10,908 nt of DNA from Ferrovibrio sp035304305. Lineage in GTDB: Bacteria; Pseudomonadota; Alphaproteobacteria; Ferrovibrionales; Ferrovibrionaceae. This document shows, one piece after another, positions 1 through 7,304 of this stretch (position 1 is the first letter of the stretch; the number at the start of each line of letters is the position of its first letter). The translations under genes and the position numbers were made by a program. The notes below the pieces were generated by a model, which searched no databases, was not told where the DNA came from, and worked only from the letters and a program-made list of their open reading frames with translations. The DNA lies in contig NZ_DATGQG010000169.1 of assembly GCF_035304305.1 (NCBI RefSeq), positions 1-10,908 on the forward strand, in the 5' to 3' direction.

Positions 1-882
<882 letters not shown>

Positions 883-900
883 GGCCTGTGGCATACAGGG

Positions 901-930
901 AAAAAGCCCGGCGGCGACGCCGGGCTTTTT
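901..930. terminator. Bidirectional intrinsic terminator
   Basis: A perfect 13-bp stem (901-913 pairing with 918-930) closes a GCGA loop. The arms are AAAAAGCCCGGCG and CGCCGGGCTTTTT, so the GC core has an A tract on one side and a T tract on the other. The T run continues to 932 on the plus strand. It lies 18 bases after the aminotransferase stop and 5 bases beyond the stop of the converging minus-strand gene, so it can end transcription from both sides. Confidence 0.93.
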
Positions 931-935
931 TTGTT

Positions 936-1499
936 TCAGGCCGTGAAATGCTTCCGGTAGTGCCGCTCCAGTTCGTCGAACCGTGCCCAGAAGGGTGGCG
1001 GCGCATCCGCCCGCAGCACGGCTGCCAGGACACCCAGATGGACATGCCAGCCGCAGGAGACCATGAGGCCTTCCGTGGCACTGGTCAGCCGGCGATGGGT
1101 CAGGGTCAGCAGTACCTTGTTGCCCTGCGGCTTCAGCTCGAAGACGACTTCCGAGGCGGGTGAACCGTCGCCCCTGTCGCCCCAGGTCATGGCGAGCAGA
1201 CGCGGGGCATCCAGCTGCGTGATCCGGCCCGGATTGGTGACCGGACCGCTGTATTGCCGGTAACGCTCGGGCACCGCCTCGCCCGGCGGCGACAGGCGGC
1301 TGTTGTCGAATTCCAGCGTCACCCTGCCGCCGACGCGCAGCTCCATCTCGCCGCCCGCGAGCCACGTGGCGCGCTTCTCCGGCTCGGTGATGTAGCTCCA
1401 GACCCGCTCGATCGGCCCGGGCAGGAGCCGCTCGAAGCGCACTGCGCCGGATTCGAGGACCGTGCCATAGGCGTTGTTGTCGGTCACATCACTGCTCAT
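936..1499 (-). CDS. AHSA1/SRPBCC (START-like) domain protein, partner of the ArsR repressor
   Basis: This 187-residue protein has the AHSA1 form of the SRPBCC (Bet v 1-like) fold, a helix-grip barrel around a hydrophobic cavity. Visible family features are the opening RFERLLPGPIERVWSYITEPE, the WLAGG-EMELRVGGRVTLEF strand pair, a central MTWGD segment, the LTLTHRRL strand and a C-terminal helix with FWARFDELERHYRKHF. Its ATG overlaps the stop of the upstream arsR-type gene as ATGA (1496-1499), and an AAGGAG site at 1506-1511 sits 7-8 bases before the start, so it is probably translationally coupled. ArsR plus AHSA1 pairs are common in proteobacteria and actinobacteria; the SRPBCC partner usually has no known ligand. 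It may bind or modify a small hydrophobic molecule, which is inference. It carries no signal peptide. Confidence 0.88.
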   Translation of the reverse strand: MSSDVTDNNAYGTVLESGAVRFERLLPGPIERVWSYITEPEKRATWLAGGEMELRVGGRVTLEFDNSRLSPPGEAVPERYRQYSGPVTNPGRITQLDAPRLLAMTWGDRGDGSPASEVVFELKPQGNKVLLTLTHRRLTSATEGLMVSCGWHVHLGVLAAVLRADAPPPFWARFDELERHYRKHFTA

Positions 1500-1825
1500 C
1501 GCTTGCTCCTTTTGCCAGGCTTGGCTTCCGGCTTGCGCAATTCGCGTTCCAGATCGTCCAGGCGACCGGCCCAGAAATGGCGGACATTGCGGATCCAGGC
1601 ATCCATCTCGTCCAGGCCTTCGGGGTTCAGCCGGTAGATGCGCCGCTGCGCATCCGCCCGCATCTCCACCAGCCCGGCCTCCCGCAGCACCTTCAGATGC
1701 TGCGATATGGCCGGCGCGCTGACCGCGAAGGCATCGACGATCTCGCCGGCCGCGCGCTCGCCCCGGCTGAGGAGTTCGATGATGCGGCGGCGGGTCGGGT
1801 CGGATAGGGCCATGAAGCTCTGCAT
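1496..1825 (-). CDS. ArsR-family winged-helix transcriptional repressor (non-metal type)
   Basis: This 109-residue protein opens with SDPTRRRIIELLSRG, the typical first helix of ArsR regulators. It continues with GEIVDAF and SAPAISQHLKVLREAGLV (residues about 36-53), the helix-turn-helix with its recognition helix, then the wing RADAQRRIYRL (56-66). The C-terminal DEMDAWIRNVRHFW segment is typical of the subfamily paired with SRPBCC proteins. The metal-binding ELCVCDL motif of ArsR/SmtB sensors is absent and there is no obvious cysteine cluster, so a metal sensor is unlikely. The first ATG (1825) has no good Shine-Dalgarno site and is only 6 bases from a candidate -10; a second ATG at 1813 (residue 5) is an alternative start. 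It probably represses its own two-gene operon through the inverted repeats just upstream. Confidence 0.88.
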   Translation of the reverse strand: MQSFMALSDPTRRRIIELLSRGERAAGEIVDAFAVSAPAISQHLKVLREAGLVEMRADAQRRIYRLNPEGLDEMDAWIRNVRHFWAGRLDDLERELRKPEAKPGKRSKR

Positions 1826-1831
1826 GGCCTA

Positions 1832-1860
1832 AATATTAAGTGAATACTTAATTAAGTCAA
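1832..1860 (-). promoter_or_regulatory. Promoter and probable ArsR operator with three palindromic half-sites
   Basis: Read on the minus strand, TTGACT (1855-1860) and AATATT (1832-1837) are 17 bases apart and make a plausible sigma-70 promoter. The same stretch carries ATTAAGT (1835-1841) and ACTTAAT (1846-1852), perfect 7-bp inverted arms around GAAT. The second arm is also half of a perfect 12-bp palindrome, ACTTAATTAAGT (1846-1857). Repressor bound here would block both promoter elements, which fits autoregulation. The sequence repeats are seen; the binding protein is inferred from position. Confidence 0.72.
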
Positions 1861-1937
1861 TATAAAAATAATATGGCCATCTGCCGGGTTAACGGAACAG
1901 GGGGACCTCCGGCAATGAGTGCGCGGCGTCGCGGGAT

Positions 1938-1961
1938 GGCAGGATGCGGACCATCCTTGCC
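1938..1961 (-). other. Imperfect stem-loop after the class III aminotransferase gene
   Basis: GGCAGGATG (1938-1946) pairs with CATCCTTGCC (1952-1961) with one bulged base and a 5-base loop, directly behind the minus-strand aminotransferase stop. There is no T run after it, so it is at best a weak or Rho-assisted terminator, or an mRNA 3'-end stabiliser. A second, wider repeat (TGCCGG at 1882-1887, CCGGCA at 1909-1914) lies farther on. The rest of the 138-base gap up to the arsR-type gene shows nothing else besides the AT-rich promoter. Confidence 0.3.
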
Positions 1962-1963
1962 GG

Positions 1964-3280
1964 TCACCCAGCCGTCAGCACATCCGGATAGCTTGCGGCG
2001 AAATCCAGCATGACCTCCCGGACCTTCTGCAGATCGGCGTCCGTCATGGGCAGCGACAGGAAGAGATCGCCTCTCGCGCAGACCAGGACACCCTTCAGCA
2101 GGCTGTGCATGTGGAAGAGCTGCCCGAGCAGCCGGCTGTGCGCCGGGATATCGGCTGGGGCATTCACCGGGTCAGCCGTGAAATGAAGACTGAACATCGA
2201 ACCCAGGCCGACACACTGCATGGGCAGATTCCGTTCCCGGAACTCCCGGTTCATGGACAGCCGGAAATCCTCGCTGCGCGAGAAGAAATCCGCAGCCCGC
2301 TCAGGCGTGAAGACCCTGCTCAGCCCCGCCAGACCGGCGGCCAGGGTGCAGACGTTGTTGTTGAAGGTGCCTGCGTGCTTGAGCGCATCCGGACGGGCCG
2401 GATCGAAGCGGTCCATCAGGTCGGCGCGACCGCCGAACACGCCGCAGGGCAGGCCGCCGCCGACATATTTGCCCATAGTGGTCAGGTCGGGCCGGATGCC
2501 CATGAGCTGCTGGACGCCGCCGGGACCGCACCGTGACGTCTTGACCTCGTCAAAGATCAGGATCGTACCGGTACGCTGCGTGGCCTCGCGCAGCGCCTTC
2601 AGGAAGCCCGGCGCGCCGGGGATGTTGCCGCCGGCTCCCAGGATGGGTTCGACGATGACCGCCGCCAGTTCGCCGCCCTGCTCCTCGATGATCCGGCGCG
2701 CCCCTTCGGCATCATTGTAGTCCGCCATCACGAAGTCATGCGGCACGTTCATCGGCAGGCTGGCATCCCCGAAGACCAGGACGCCGCCATGATAGGCATG
2801 CCGGAAGACCATCACCTTGCGCCGGCCAGTCACGGCGATAGCCGTGGCGATGGCGAACAGGTTGGCCTCGGTACCAGAGTTGCAGAAGCGCAGGCGTTCC
2901 AGCGACGGGAACCGCTGCTGCAGCAGCGCGGCCATCCGGGCTTCAAGATCGGTCGGTGCGGCCAGAACCAGACCGCGATTCAGAACTTCCCTGATGGCGC
3001 CGAGGATTTCCGGCTCGTCATGTCCGTAGAGTCCGGCGGAAAACTCGCCAACGCAATCGAGGTATTCGTGGCCGTCTATATCCCGGAGTCGCGCTCCCCG
3101 CCCCTGGGCCATGGTCAGCGGGAACGGTTGATAGTACAGCACCGATCGGGTGTTCCCGCCGGGCAGGACGCCTCTGGCTGCCTGCTGCGCCGCGGCACTT
3201 TTCGGATTCTGCTCGCGGAACCGGGAATGAAGCTCCGCCAGATGACCTGAAATGCGGCTTTGCCGCGGATCTCCACTCAC
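1964..3280 (-). CDS. Class III aminotransferase, glutamate-1-semialdehyde aminomutase-like
   Basis: This 438-residue PLP enzyme of fold type I has usual family length. Seen motifs are CNSGTEANLFAIATA (133-147, phosphate binding), RHAYHGG (160-166), IVEPILGAGGNIPG (209-222), LIFDEVKTSR (241-250, Asp244 to the pyridine nitrogen) and the Schiff-base Lys271 in TMGKYVGGGLPCGVFGG. The glycine-rich stretch after the lysine places it with GSA aminomutase relatives. Such relatives outside haem operons usually act as aminotransferases or aminomutases in amino-acid or amine catabolism. It starts at GTG: GTGA overlaps the oxidoreductase stop, and GAGAGGG (3288-3294) lies 7 bases upstream. Co-translation with the FAD oxidoreductase suggests consecutive steps on one substrate. 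The lysine in DEVKT and the following CGPGG replace the more common DEVMTGFR, so substrate choice may differ. The specific reaction is unknown. Confidence 0.88.
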   Translation of the reverse strand: MSGDPRQSRISGHLAELHSRFREQNPKSAAAQQAARGVLPGGNTRSVLYYQPFPLTMAQGRGARLRDIDGHEYLDCVGEFSAGLYGHDEPEILGAIREVLNRGLVLAAPTDLEARMAALLQQRFPSLERLRFCNSGTEANLFAIATAIAVTGRRKVMVFRHAYHGGVLVFGDASLPMNVPHDFVMADYNDAEGARRIIEEQGGELAAVIVEPILGAGGNIPGAPGFLKALREATQRTGTILIFDEVKTSRCGPGGVQQLMGIRPDLTTMGKYVGGGLPCGVFGGRADLMDRFDPARPDALKHAGTFNNNVCTLAAGLAGLSRVFTPERAADFFSRSEDFRLSMNREFRERNLPMQCVGLGSMFSLHFTADPVNAPADIPAHSRLLGQLFHMHSLLKGVLVCARGDLFLSLPMTDADLQKVREVMLDFAASYPDVLTAG

Positions 3281-4608
3281 CGCCCAACCCTCTCATCCAG
3301 AAAATCCATGACCCGGAAATAGCCTTCCGCAGCCGGCAGAAACCAGGGCACGCCGTTGTACATGGGAAAGGCCCGCATCTGCAGATCTCCGAAGGGCAAC
3401 CTGCCATGCAGCCGGCCTGCGATCCGCATAGCAACCATGGCGCCGAGGAACGGCATCATGGACACGCCGCTGCCGTTGCAGCCGACGGCATAGTGTATGC
3501 CGCCCAGCTCGCCCGCATGCGGCAGCGAATCGGAGGTGAAGGCGACATTGCCCTGCCAGGCATGCGTGACCTTGATCTCCCTCAGCACCGGGAAGCGGCG
3601 CGTGAGTTCGGCATGCAGAATGCGGGCATGCTCTTCCTGCGGGACGTGGCGGAACCGCGTCCGGCCGCCGAAGATCACGCGCTTGCCGTCCGGGGAGATG
3701 CGGTAATAGTGCATCAGGCGCCGCGTTTCTGAGAAGGTTCGCCCCTTCGGGGAGATGAAGGCGGCGAGATCCGGCGGCAGTTCCTCGGTGGCGATCACGT
3801 TGCTGGCCACCGGGATGAGCCGGCGGCGCAGCGGCGGCACCAGCGGACCGGTATAGCCGTTGGTGGCGACGAAGACGTGCCGCGCCCGCACGACGCCCTG
3901 CTCGGTCTGCACTTCCCAGCCGGCGCCGCGGCGCTGCAGGCTGAGCGCCCGGTTCTGACTGCTGAGCACGATGCTGTTGCGCCGGCGGCAGGCATCCAGC
4001 AGACCGCCATAGAAAAGTGCGGGATGCAGCTTGCCGGCATCGTCAAACACCATGCCGCCGTGATAGTAGTCGCTGTTGATTTCGTTCGCCTGCTGCTCGC
4101 GGGGCACCAGATAGCAGCCGGACACCCCGCTGGCCTTGAGTTTCGACTCGCGATCCCTCAGGGCTTCGTAATGCGACGGGGCGCAGGCGCCGAGGAAACG
4201 CCCCCGCTTCTCGAAATGGCAGGCGATTCCTTCCTGCTCCACGAGTTCCTGCACATGAATGAAGGCGTCCTTCGCCCACTGCACGATCGTGCTGACGATC
4301 TCCTGCGGAAAGCCGAGCGACCGCCCCGTAAAACTTTTCCCTATGCTGAGTCCGGCGCTGATCGCCCCGCCGCTGCGCGTGCTTGCGCCGGAACCGAACT
4401 GGCCGGATTCCAGCACGACGGAACTGAACCCCAGATCGGACAGCATCCGGGCTGCGCCAAGACCGCCATATCCGCCACCGATGATTGCGACATCGACCTG
4501 GGCCGGAAGCGTGCTGGCGATGCAGTCGACGGGACGAAACTCCTCCCACCAGTATGGCTCGAACTTGACCGAGGAATGCAGAAAGTCGTTGTCCTTATAA
4601 CGGGGCAT
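3277..4608 (-). CDS. FAD-dependent amine/D-amino-acid oxidoreductase (DAO family, PuuB/DadA-like)
   Basis: This 443-residue cytoplasmic flavoprotein has an N-terminal dinucleotide-binding fold. VDVAIIGGGYGGLGAARML carries GxGxxG at 44-49 and ends in the ribose-binding Glu67 of VVLE. The FAD-contact loop GSGASTRSGGAIS (72-84) follows. Farther on are VFVATNGYTG, the strand pair MHYYRISPDGKRVIFGGRTR and the C-terminal FAD-closing segment HYAVGCNGSGVSMMPFLG. The order and the N-terminal PYWWEEF lead resemble gamma-glutamylputrescine oxidase (PuuB) and related DAO enzymes. These oxidise an amine or amino group to an imine that hydrolyses to an aldehyde or keto acid. The ATG at 4608 follows a GGAAGA site. 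It is divergent from the LysR gene and overlaps the aminotransferase by 4 nt. The loop reads GASTRSGG where PuuB has GASGRNGG. The substrate is unknown; it could also be a dehydrogenase using quinone rather than oxygen. Confidence 0.87.
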   Translation of the reverse strand: MPRYKDNDFLHSSVKFEPYWWEEFRPVDCIASTLPAQVDVAIIGGGYGGLGAARMLSDLGFSSVVLESGQFGSGASTRSGGAISAGLSIGKSFTGRSLGFPQEIVSTIVQWAKDAFIHVQELVEQEGIACHFEKRGRFLGACAPSHYEALRDRESKLKASGVSGCYLVPREQQANEINSDYYHGGMVFDDAGKLHPALFYGGLLDACRRRNSIVLSSQNRALSLQRRGAGWEVQTEQGVVRARHVFVATNGYTGPLVPPLRRRLIPVASNVIATEELPPDLAAFISPKGRTFSETRRLMHYYRISPDGKRVIFGGRTRFRHVPQEEHARILHAELTRRFPVLREIKVTHAWQGNVAFTSDSLPHAGELGGIHYAVGCNGSGVSMMPFLGAMVAMRIAGRLHGRLPFGDLQMRAFPMYNGVPWFLPAAEGYFRVMDFLDERVGR

Positions 4609-4657
4609 ATTTTTCTTCCGAGCCCATAAACAGCGAGATAGGATGGCACTTTCAAGG

Positions 4658-4703
4658 CATTCCTCCGGCTCGTCAAAGTCATAATCTGAGGAATGTCATT
4701 CCT
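4658..4703. promoter_or_regulatory. Probable LysR-regulator binding region with three CATTCCT half-sites
   Basis: In the 116-base divergent gap, CATTCCTC (4658-4665) and GAGGAATG (4688-4695) form a perfect 8-bp inverted repeat with a 22-base spacer. The second arm is also part of a perfect 15-base palindrome, AGGAATG-T-CATTCCT (4689-4703). The palindrome lies just before the regulator start, as expected for autoregulation. The distal half-site lies next to a minus-strand TTGAAA (4650-4655), a candidate -35 for the oxidoreductase, as expected for LysR-type activation. A strict T-N11-A box centred on the palindrome is not present. Binding is inferred. Confidence 0.65.
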
Positions 4704-4709
4704 GTTGGT

Positions 4710-4721
4710 TATATTGAGGGG
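4710..4721 (+). promoter_or_regulatory. Candidate -10 and ribosome binding site of the LysR-type gene
   Basis: TATATT (4710-4715) matches the -10 consensus at five of six positions. It is followed at once by GAGGGG (4716-4721), 3-5 bases before the ATG at 4725. No good -35 lies 16-18 bases upstream, where the inverted repeat sits instead, so the 5' leader would be very short. The -10 is a guess from position; the ribosome site supports the chosen start. Confidence 0.4.
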
Positions 4722-4724
4722 ATC

Positions 4725-5660
4725 ATGGCGCTTTCCCATCGCCAGCTGCAGGCTTTCTGTGCATTCATCGATACCGGATCGGTTACCGCCGCGGCGGAAC
4801 GCCTGCGGCTGTCGCAGCCCGCCGTGAGCAAGATGCTCACCGCGCTGGAATATGATGTCGGATTTCCGCTCTTCTCCCGGGAGAGAAAGCGGCTGGTGCC
4901 GAACAGCGAGGCGCTTCTGCTCTATGGCGAAGCCACCCGCATCTTCTCGGGTCTGGCGGAGATCGAGGCCTTCGCGCGGGACATCCGCTCCCGCACGGCC
5001 GGATCGCTGCATATCATCTCCACGCCGGCTTTCGGCGACAGTTTCCTCCCTTCCGTGGTCGGCAAGTTTCTCGCCACCCATTCAAAGGCGAAACTGGTGT
5101 CGCACGTGCGCAGCTCGACCATCATCAACCAGCGAATCGTGAGCCAGCAGGCCGATCTGGGATTCTCGATGATGCCGTTCGAACACCCGGCGGTGATCTC
5201 GGAGCCGCTGTGCGAATGGCCTGCCGTCTGCGTCCTGCCCGAGAGGCATCGGCTGGCCTCAAGGGACGTGATCAAGCCGTCCGATCTCGCTGACGAGCAG
5301 TTTCTGTCATTTCCCAGTGACGGCCGGATGCGTCATCTGATCGACGCGGTCTTCGACCAGCGTGGCATCTCGCGGCGCCTGGATTATGAGGTCTATTCCT
5401 CGTCCGAGGCCTGCGCCCTTGTCGCGCAGAATCTCGGAGTCGCCATCGTCGATCCCTTCACCGCCTATGCCGCGACAAAGTGGCAGCCGATTGTCCAGCG
5501 GCGCTTCGAGCCGGAAATCTACTATACCTTCCGGCTCATGCGTCCCCGCTATCGCGAGACGTCGCTTCTGGCCGAGGAGTTCCTGGCCCTTCTCAGGCAG
5601 CAGCTCGACGCATTCCTGCTGGAGGCCGCCCGGACCCTGGCGAAGCCCAAGCGGCGCTGA
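4725..5660 (+). CDS. LysR-type transcriptional regulator
   Basis: This 311-residue protein has the standard LysR layout. An N-terminal winged helix-turn-helix, LQAFCAFIDTGSVTAAAERL followed by SQPAVSKMLTALE (8-42), leads into RLVPNSEALLLYGEA and the linker helix. A periplasmic-binding-like effector domain runs from about residue 93 (GSLHIISTPAFGDSFLP) to about 295. The DNA-binding half resembles the OccR/NocR opine regulators and other amino-compound LysR regulators, from memory of TGSVTAAAE...SQPAVS. It is transcribed away from the FAD oxidoreductase/aminotransferase pair and tail-to-tail with the importer operon, with only 3 bases between stop codons. It most likely controls the divergent pair and perhaps the importer, using a substrate or breakdown product as co-inducer; this is inference. 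Confidence 0.92.
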   Translation: MALSHRQLQAFCAFIDTGSVTAAAERLRLSQPAVSKMLTALEYDVGFPLFSRERKRLVPNSEALLLYGEATRIFSGLAEIEAFARDIRSRTAGSLHIISTPAFGDSFLPSVVGKFLATHSKAKLVSHVRSSTIINQRIVSQQADLGFSMMPFEHPAVISEPLCEWPAVCVLPERHRLASRDVIKPSDLADEQFLSFPSDGRMRHLIDAVFDQRGISRRLDYEVYSSSEACALVAQNLGVAIVDPFTAYAATKWQPIVQRRFEPEIYYTFRLMRPRYRETSLLAEEFLALLRQQLDAFLLEAARTLAKPKRR

Positions 5661-5663
5661 CCG

Positions 5664-6461
5664 TCAGGCGAAATCCTTCTCGACGAAGAATTCCAGGCCG
5701 ACGGTACGTTCGAGCAGGAACACGATGAGGAAGGTGATTACCACCGTGGCCGTCGAGATCGCCGCCAGCACCGGCGAGGCACTGTCCTGGATGAAGGAGT
5801 AGATCTGCACCGGCAGGGTAATGACGTCGGGCCCGATCAGGAACATGCTCACCGTGACTTCATCGAAGGAGATGATGAACGAGAAGAGCAGCGCGGTCAC
5901 GAAACCGGACTTGCTGAGCGGAAGAATGACGTCCCGCATGATCCGCCATTCGCTTGCTCCGAGAACCTGCGCGGCCTCGATCAGCTCGCCGTCGATCTTC
6001 TTCAGGGAGATGAACATCGGCCGGTAGGCGAAGGGCAGCGTGCAGATGAGATGCGCCAGCACGATGCCCGTGCCGGTGCCGAGAAGCCCCAGACTGGCCA
6101 CCACCGCCACCATGGCGACTCCGAGCGCAGCGTGGGGGAAGAACAGCGGAGAGAAGATCATCGTCTCCAGGATGCCCGCGATCCCCGGCGCATAGCGGAT
6201 GCAGTAGAAGGCCGTCAGGAAACTGATCGCCGTGATGACGACGGCGGTGGCCGCGGCGATCCAGAGGCTGGTGAAGAAAGCCGCCGGCCAGCGGGGATCC
6301 AGAACCGCCTCGATATACCACCGGATGCTCAGCTCGCCCGGCGGAAACTGGATATGGCCGGCCGAGGTGAAGGACGCGCCGACGACCACGAAAATCGGCG
6401 CCGGCAGGAACAGCAGAAGCGCGATGCCGAGCTGACGGGTCAGGGGATGCAGTTTGCGCAT
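5664..6461 (-). CDS. ABC importer permease 2 (PotC-like)
   Basis: This 265-residue inner-membrane protein shows about six hydrophobic segments (roughly 10-32, 63-86, 100-124, 128-148, 186-210, 232-252). The cytoplasmic EAA loop, ELIEAAQVLGASEWRIMRDV followed by ILPLSKSG (159-186), docks on the ATPase. The sequence type, including FISLKKIDGELIEAAQ and SFIISFDEVTVSMFL, is that of PotC-type permeases of the spermidine/putrescine/opine importer family. It is the last gene of the operon. Its ATG at 6461 is 3 bases after the stop of the other permease and follows an AGGAGG site at 6470-6475 with 8 bases spacing. No terminator hairpin is visible at its end, where it meets the LysR gene. Confidence 0.92.
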   Translation of the reverse strand: MRKLHPLTRQLGIALLLFLPAPIFVVVGASFTSAGHIQFPPGELSIRWYIEAVLDPRWPAAFFTSLWIAAATAVVITAISFLTAFYCIRYAPGIAGILETMIFSPLFFPHAALGVAMVAVVASLGLLGTGTGIVLAHLICTLPFAYRPMFISLKKIDGELIEAAQVLGASEWRIMRDVILPLSKSGFVTALLFSFIISFDEVTVSMFLIGPDVITLPVQIYSFIQDSASPVLAAISTATVVITFLIVFLLERTVGLEFFVEKDFA

Positions 6462-6464
6462 GGA

Positions 6465-7304
6465 TCAGACCTCCTGGTTCTTCAGCATTCGCCGTTCCAC
6501 CAGCTTCAGCAGCACAAGAACCACAAGGCTGAGGGTCAGCAGGCTGATGGACCAGGCCGAGGCCTTGTTGAGATTGAAGTTGTAGACAACCTCCTGGTAG
6601 ATCTGCGTCCCGGCGAAATGCTGCCGGATGCCGCCGAGCAGAATCGGCGTGACGATCGCGCCCATCGTCGACAGGAAGATCACGATCACGCCGGTGAACA
6701 CGCCCGGCATCGACAGCGGCAGAACCACCCGGCGGAAGGTCTGCCAGCGGTTGCCGCCCAGGATGCGGCTCGCCTCCTCCAGATTCGGATCAATCTGCAG
6801 CAGCGCCGAAAGCGTGGAGATCACCGCGAACGGGATCAGGACATGCGTCAGGCCGATCACGACACCGAGGTCGTTGAACATCAGCTTGAGCGGCGCGTCG
6901 ATCAGCCCGGCCCAGGCGAGGAACTCGTTGATGAACCCCTTGGGCCCGAGGACGACCATCCAGCCGTAGGTCCGCACCACGAGGCTGACCAGCCACGGCA
7001 CCAGCACCACGATCAGCAGACTGTTACGCCACTGGCCCGCACGCCAGAGCAGCAACGCGACCGGATAGGCCATGACGGCCGCGAGCAGCGCCACCACCAG
7101 GGCCGTCAGCAGGGTACGCGTGAAGGCGACATGATAGTCCGGCCGGTCAAGGATCTGCCGGAAATAGGTCGTCGAGAACTCACCCCCCTCGAGCAGGGCC
7201 GCGCCGAACAGTTGCAGCACCGACACGACAAAGGTGAGCAGAAGCAGGCCCACCGGGAGCAGCATGAGAATGCGCCATCCTCCGGCGCGTTGGATGGCGC
7301 TCAT
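6465..7304 (-). CDS. ABC importer permease 1 (PotB-like)
   Basis: This 279-residue integral membrane permease has about six membrane segments (roughly 11-36, 62-88, 96-119, 146-172, 201-228, 250-268). Its EAA loop, NLEEASRILGGNRWQTFRRV followed by VLPLSMPG (174-201), contacts the ATPase. The order VPWLVSLVVRTYGWMVVLG, then GVVIGLTHVLIPFAVI, is typical of PotB-type subunits. The frame stays open to 7514, but I place the start at the ATG at 7304. It overlaps the amidase stop as ATGA, follows an AGGAAA site, and is where the hydrophobic N-terminus begins; the extension is arginine-rich and lies over amidase coding sequence. It forms a heterodimer with the following permease. Confidence 0.92.
   Translation of the reverse strand: MSAIQRAGGWRILMLLPVGLLLLTFVVSVLQLFGAALLEGGEFSTTYFRQILDRPDYHVAFTRTLLTALVVALLAAVMAYPVALLLWRAGQWRNSLLIVVLVPWLVSLVVRTYGWMVVLGPKGFINEFLAWAGLIDAPLKLMFNDLGVVIGLTHVLIPFAVISTLSALLQIDPNLEEASRILGGNRWQTFRRVVLPLSMPGVFTGVIVIFLSTMGAIVTPILLGGIRQHFAGTQIYQEVVYNFNLNKASAWSISLLTLSLVVLVLLKLVERRMLKNQEV

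Noticed and set aside
1496..1825. Metal (arsenic/zinc) sensing by the ArsR-type regulator
   Set aside because: The cysteine motif of metal sensors is absent, no metal resistance gene is nearby, and the SRPBCC partner points to the non-metal subgroup.
1964..3280. True glutamate-1-semialdehyde aminomutase (haem synthesis)
   Set aside because: The catalytic stretch differs from the common form and the neighbours are a FAD oxidoreductase, a regulator and an importer, not haem genes.
4341..5081. Minus-strand open frame running through the divergent promoter gap
   Set aside because: It overlaps the start of the LysR gene and the oxidoreductase out of frame and would place coding sequence over the promoter repeats; the translation resembles no family.
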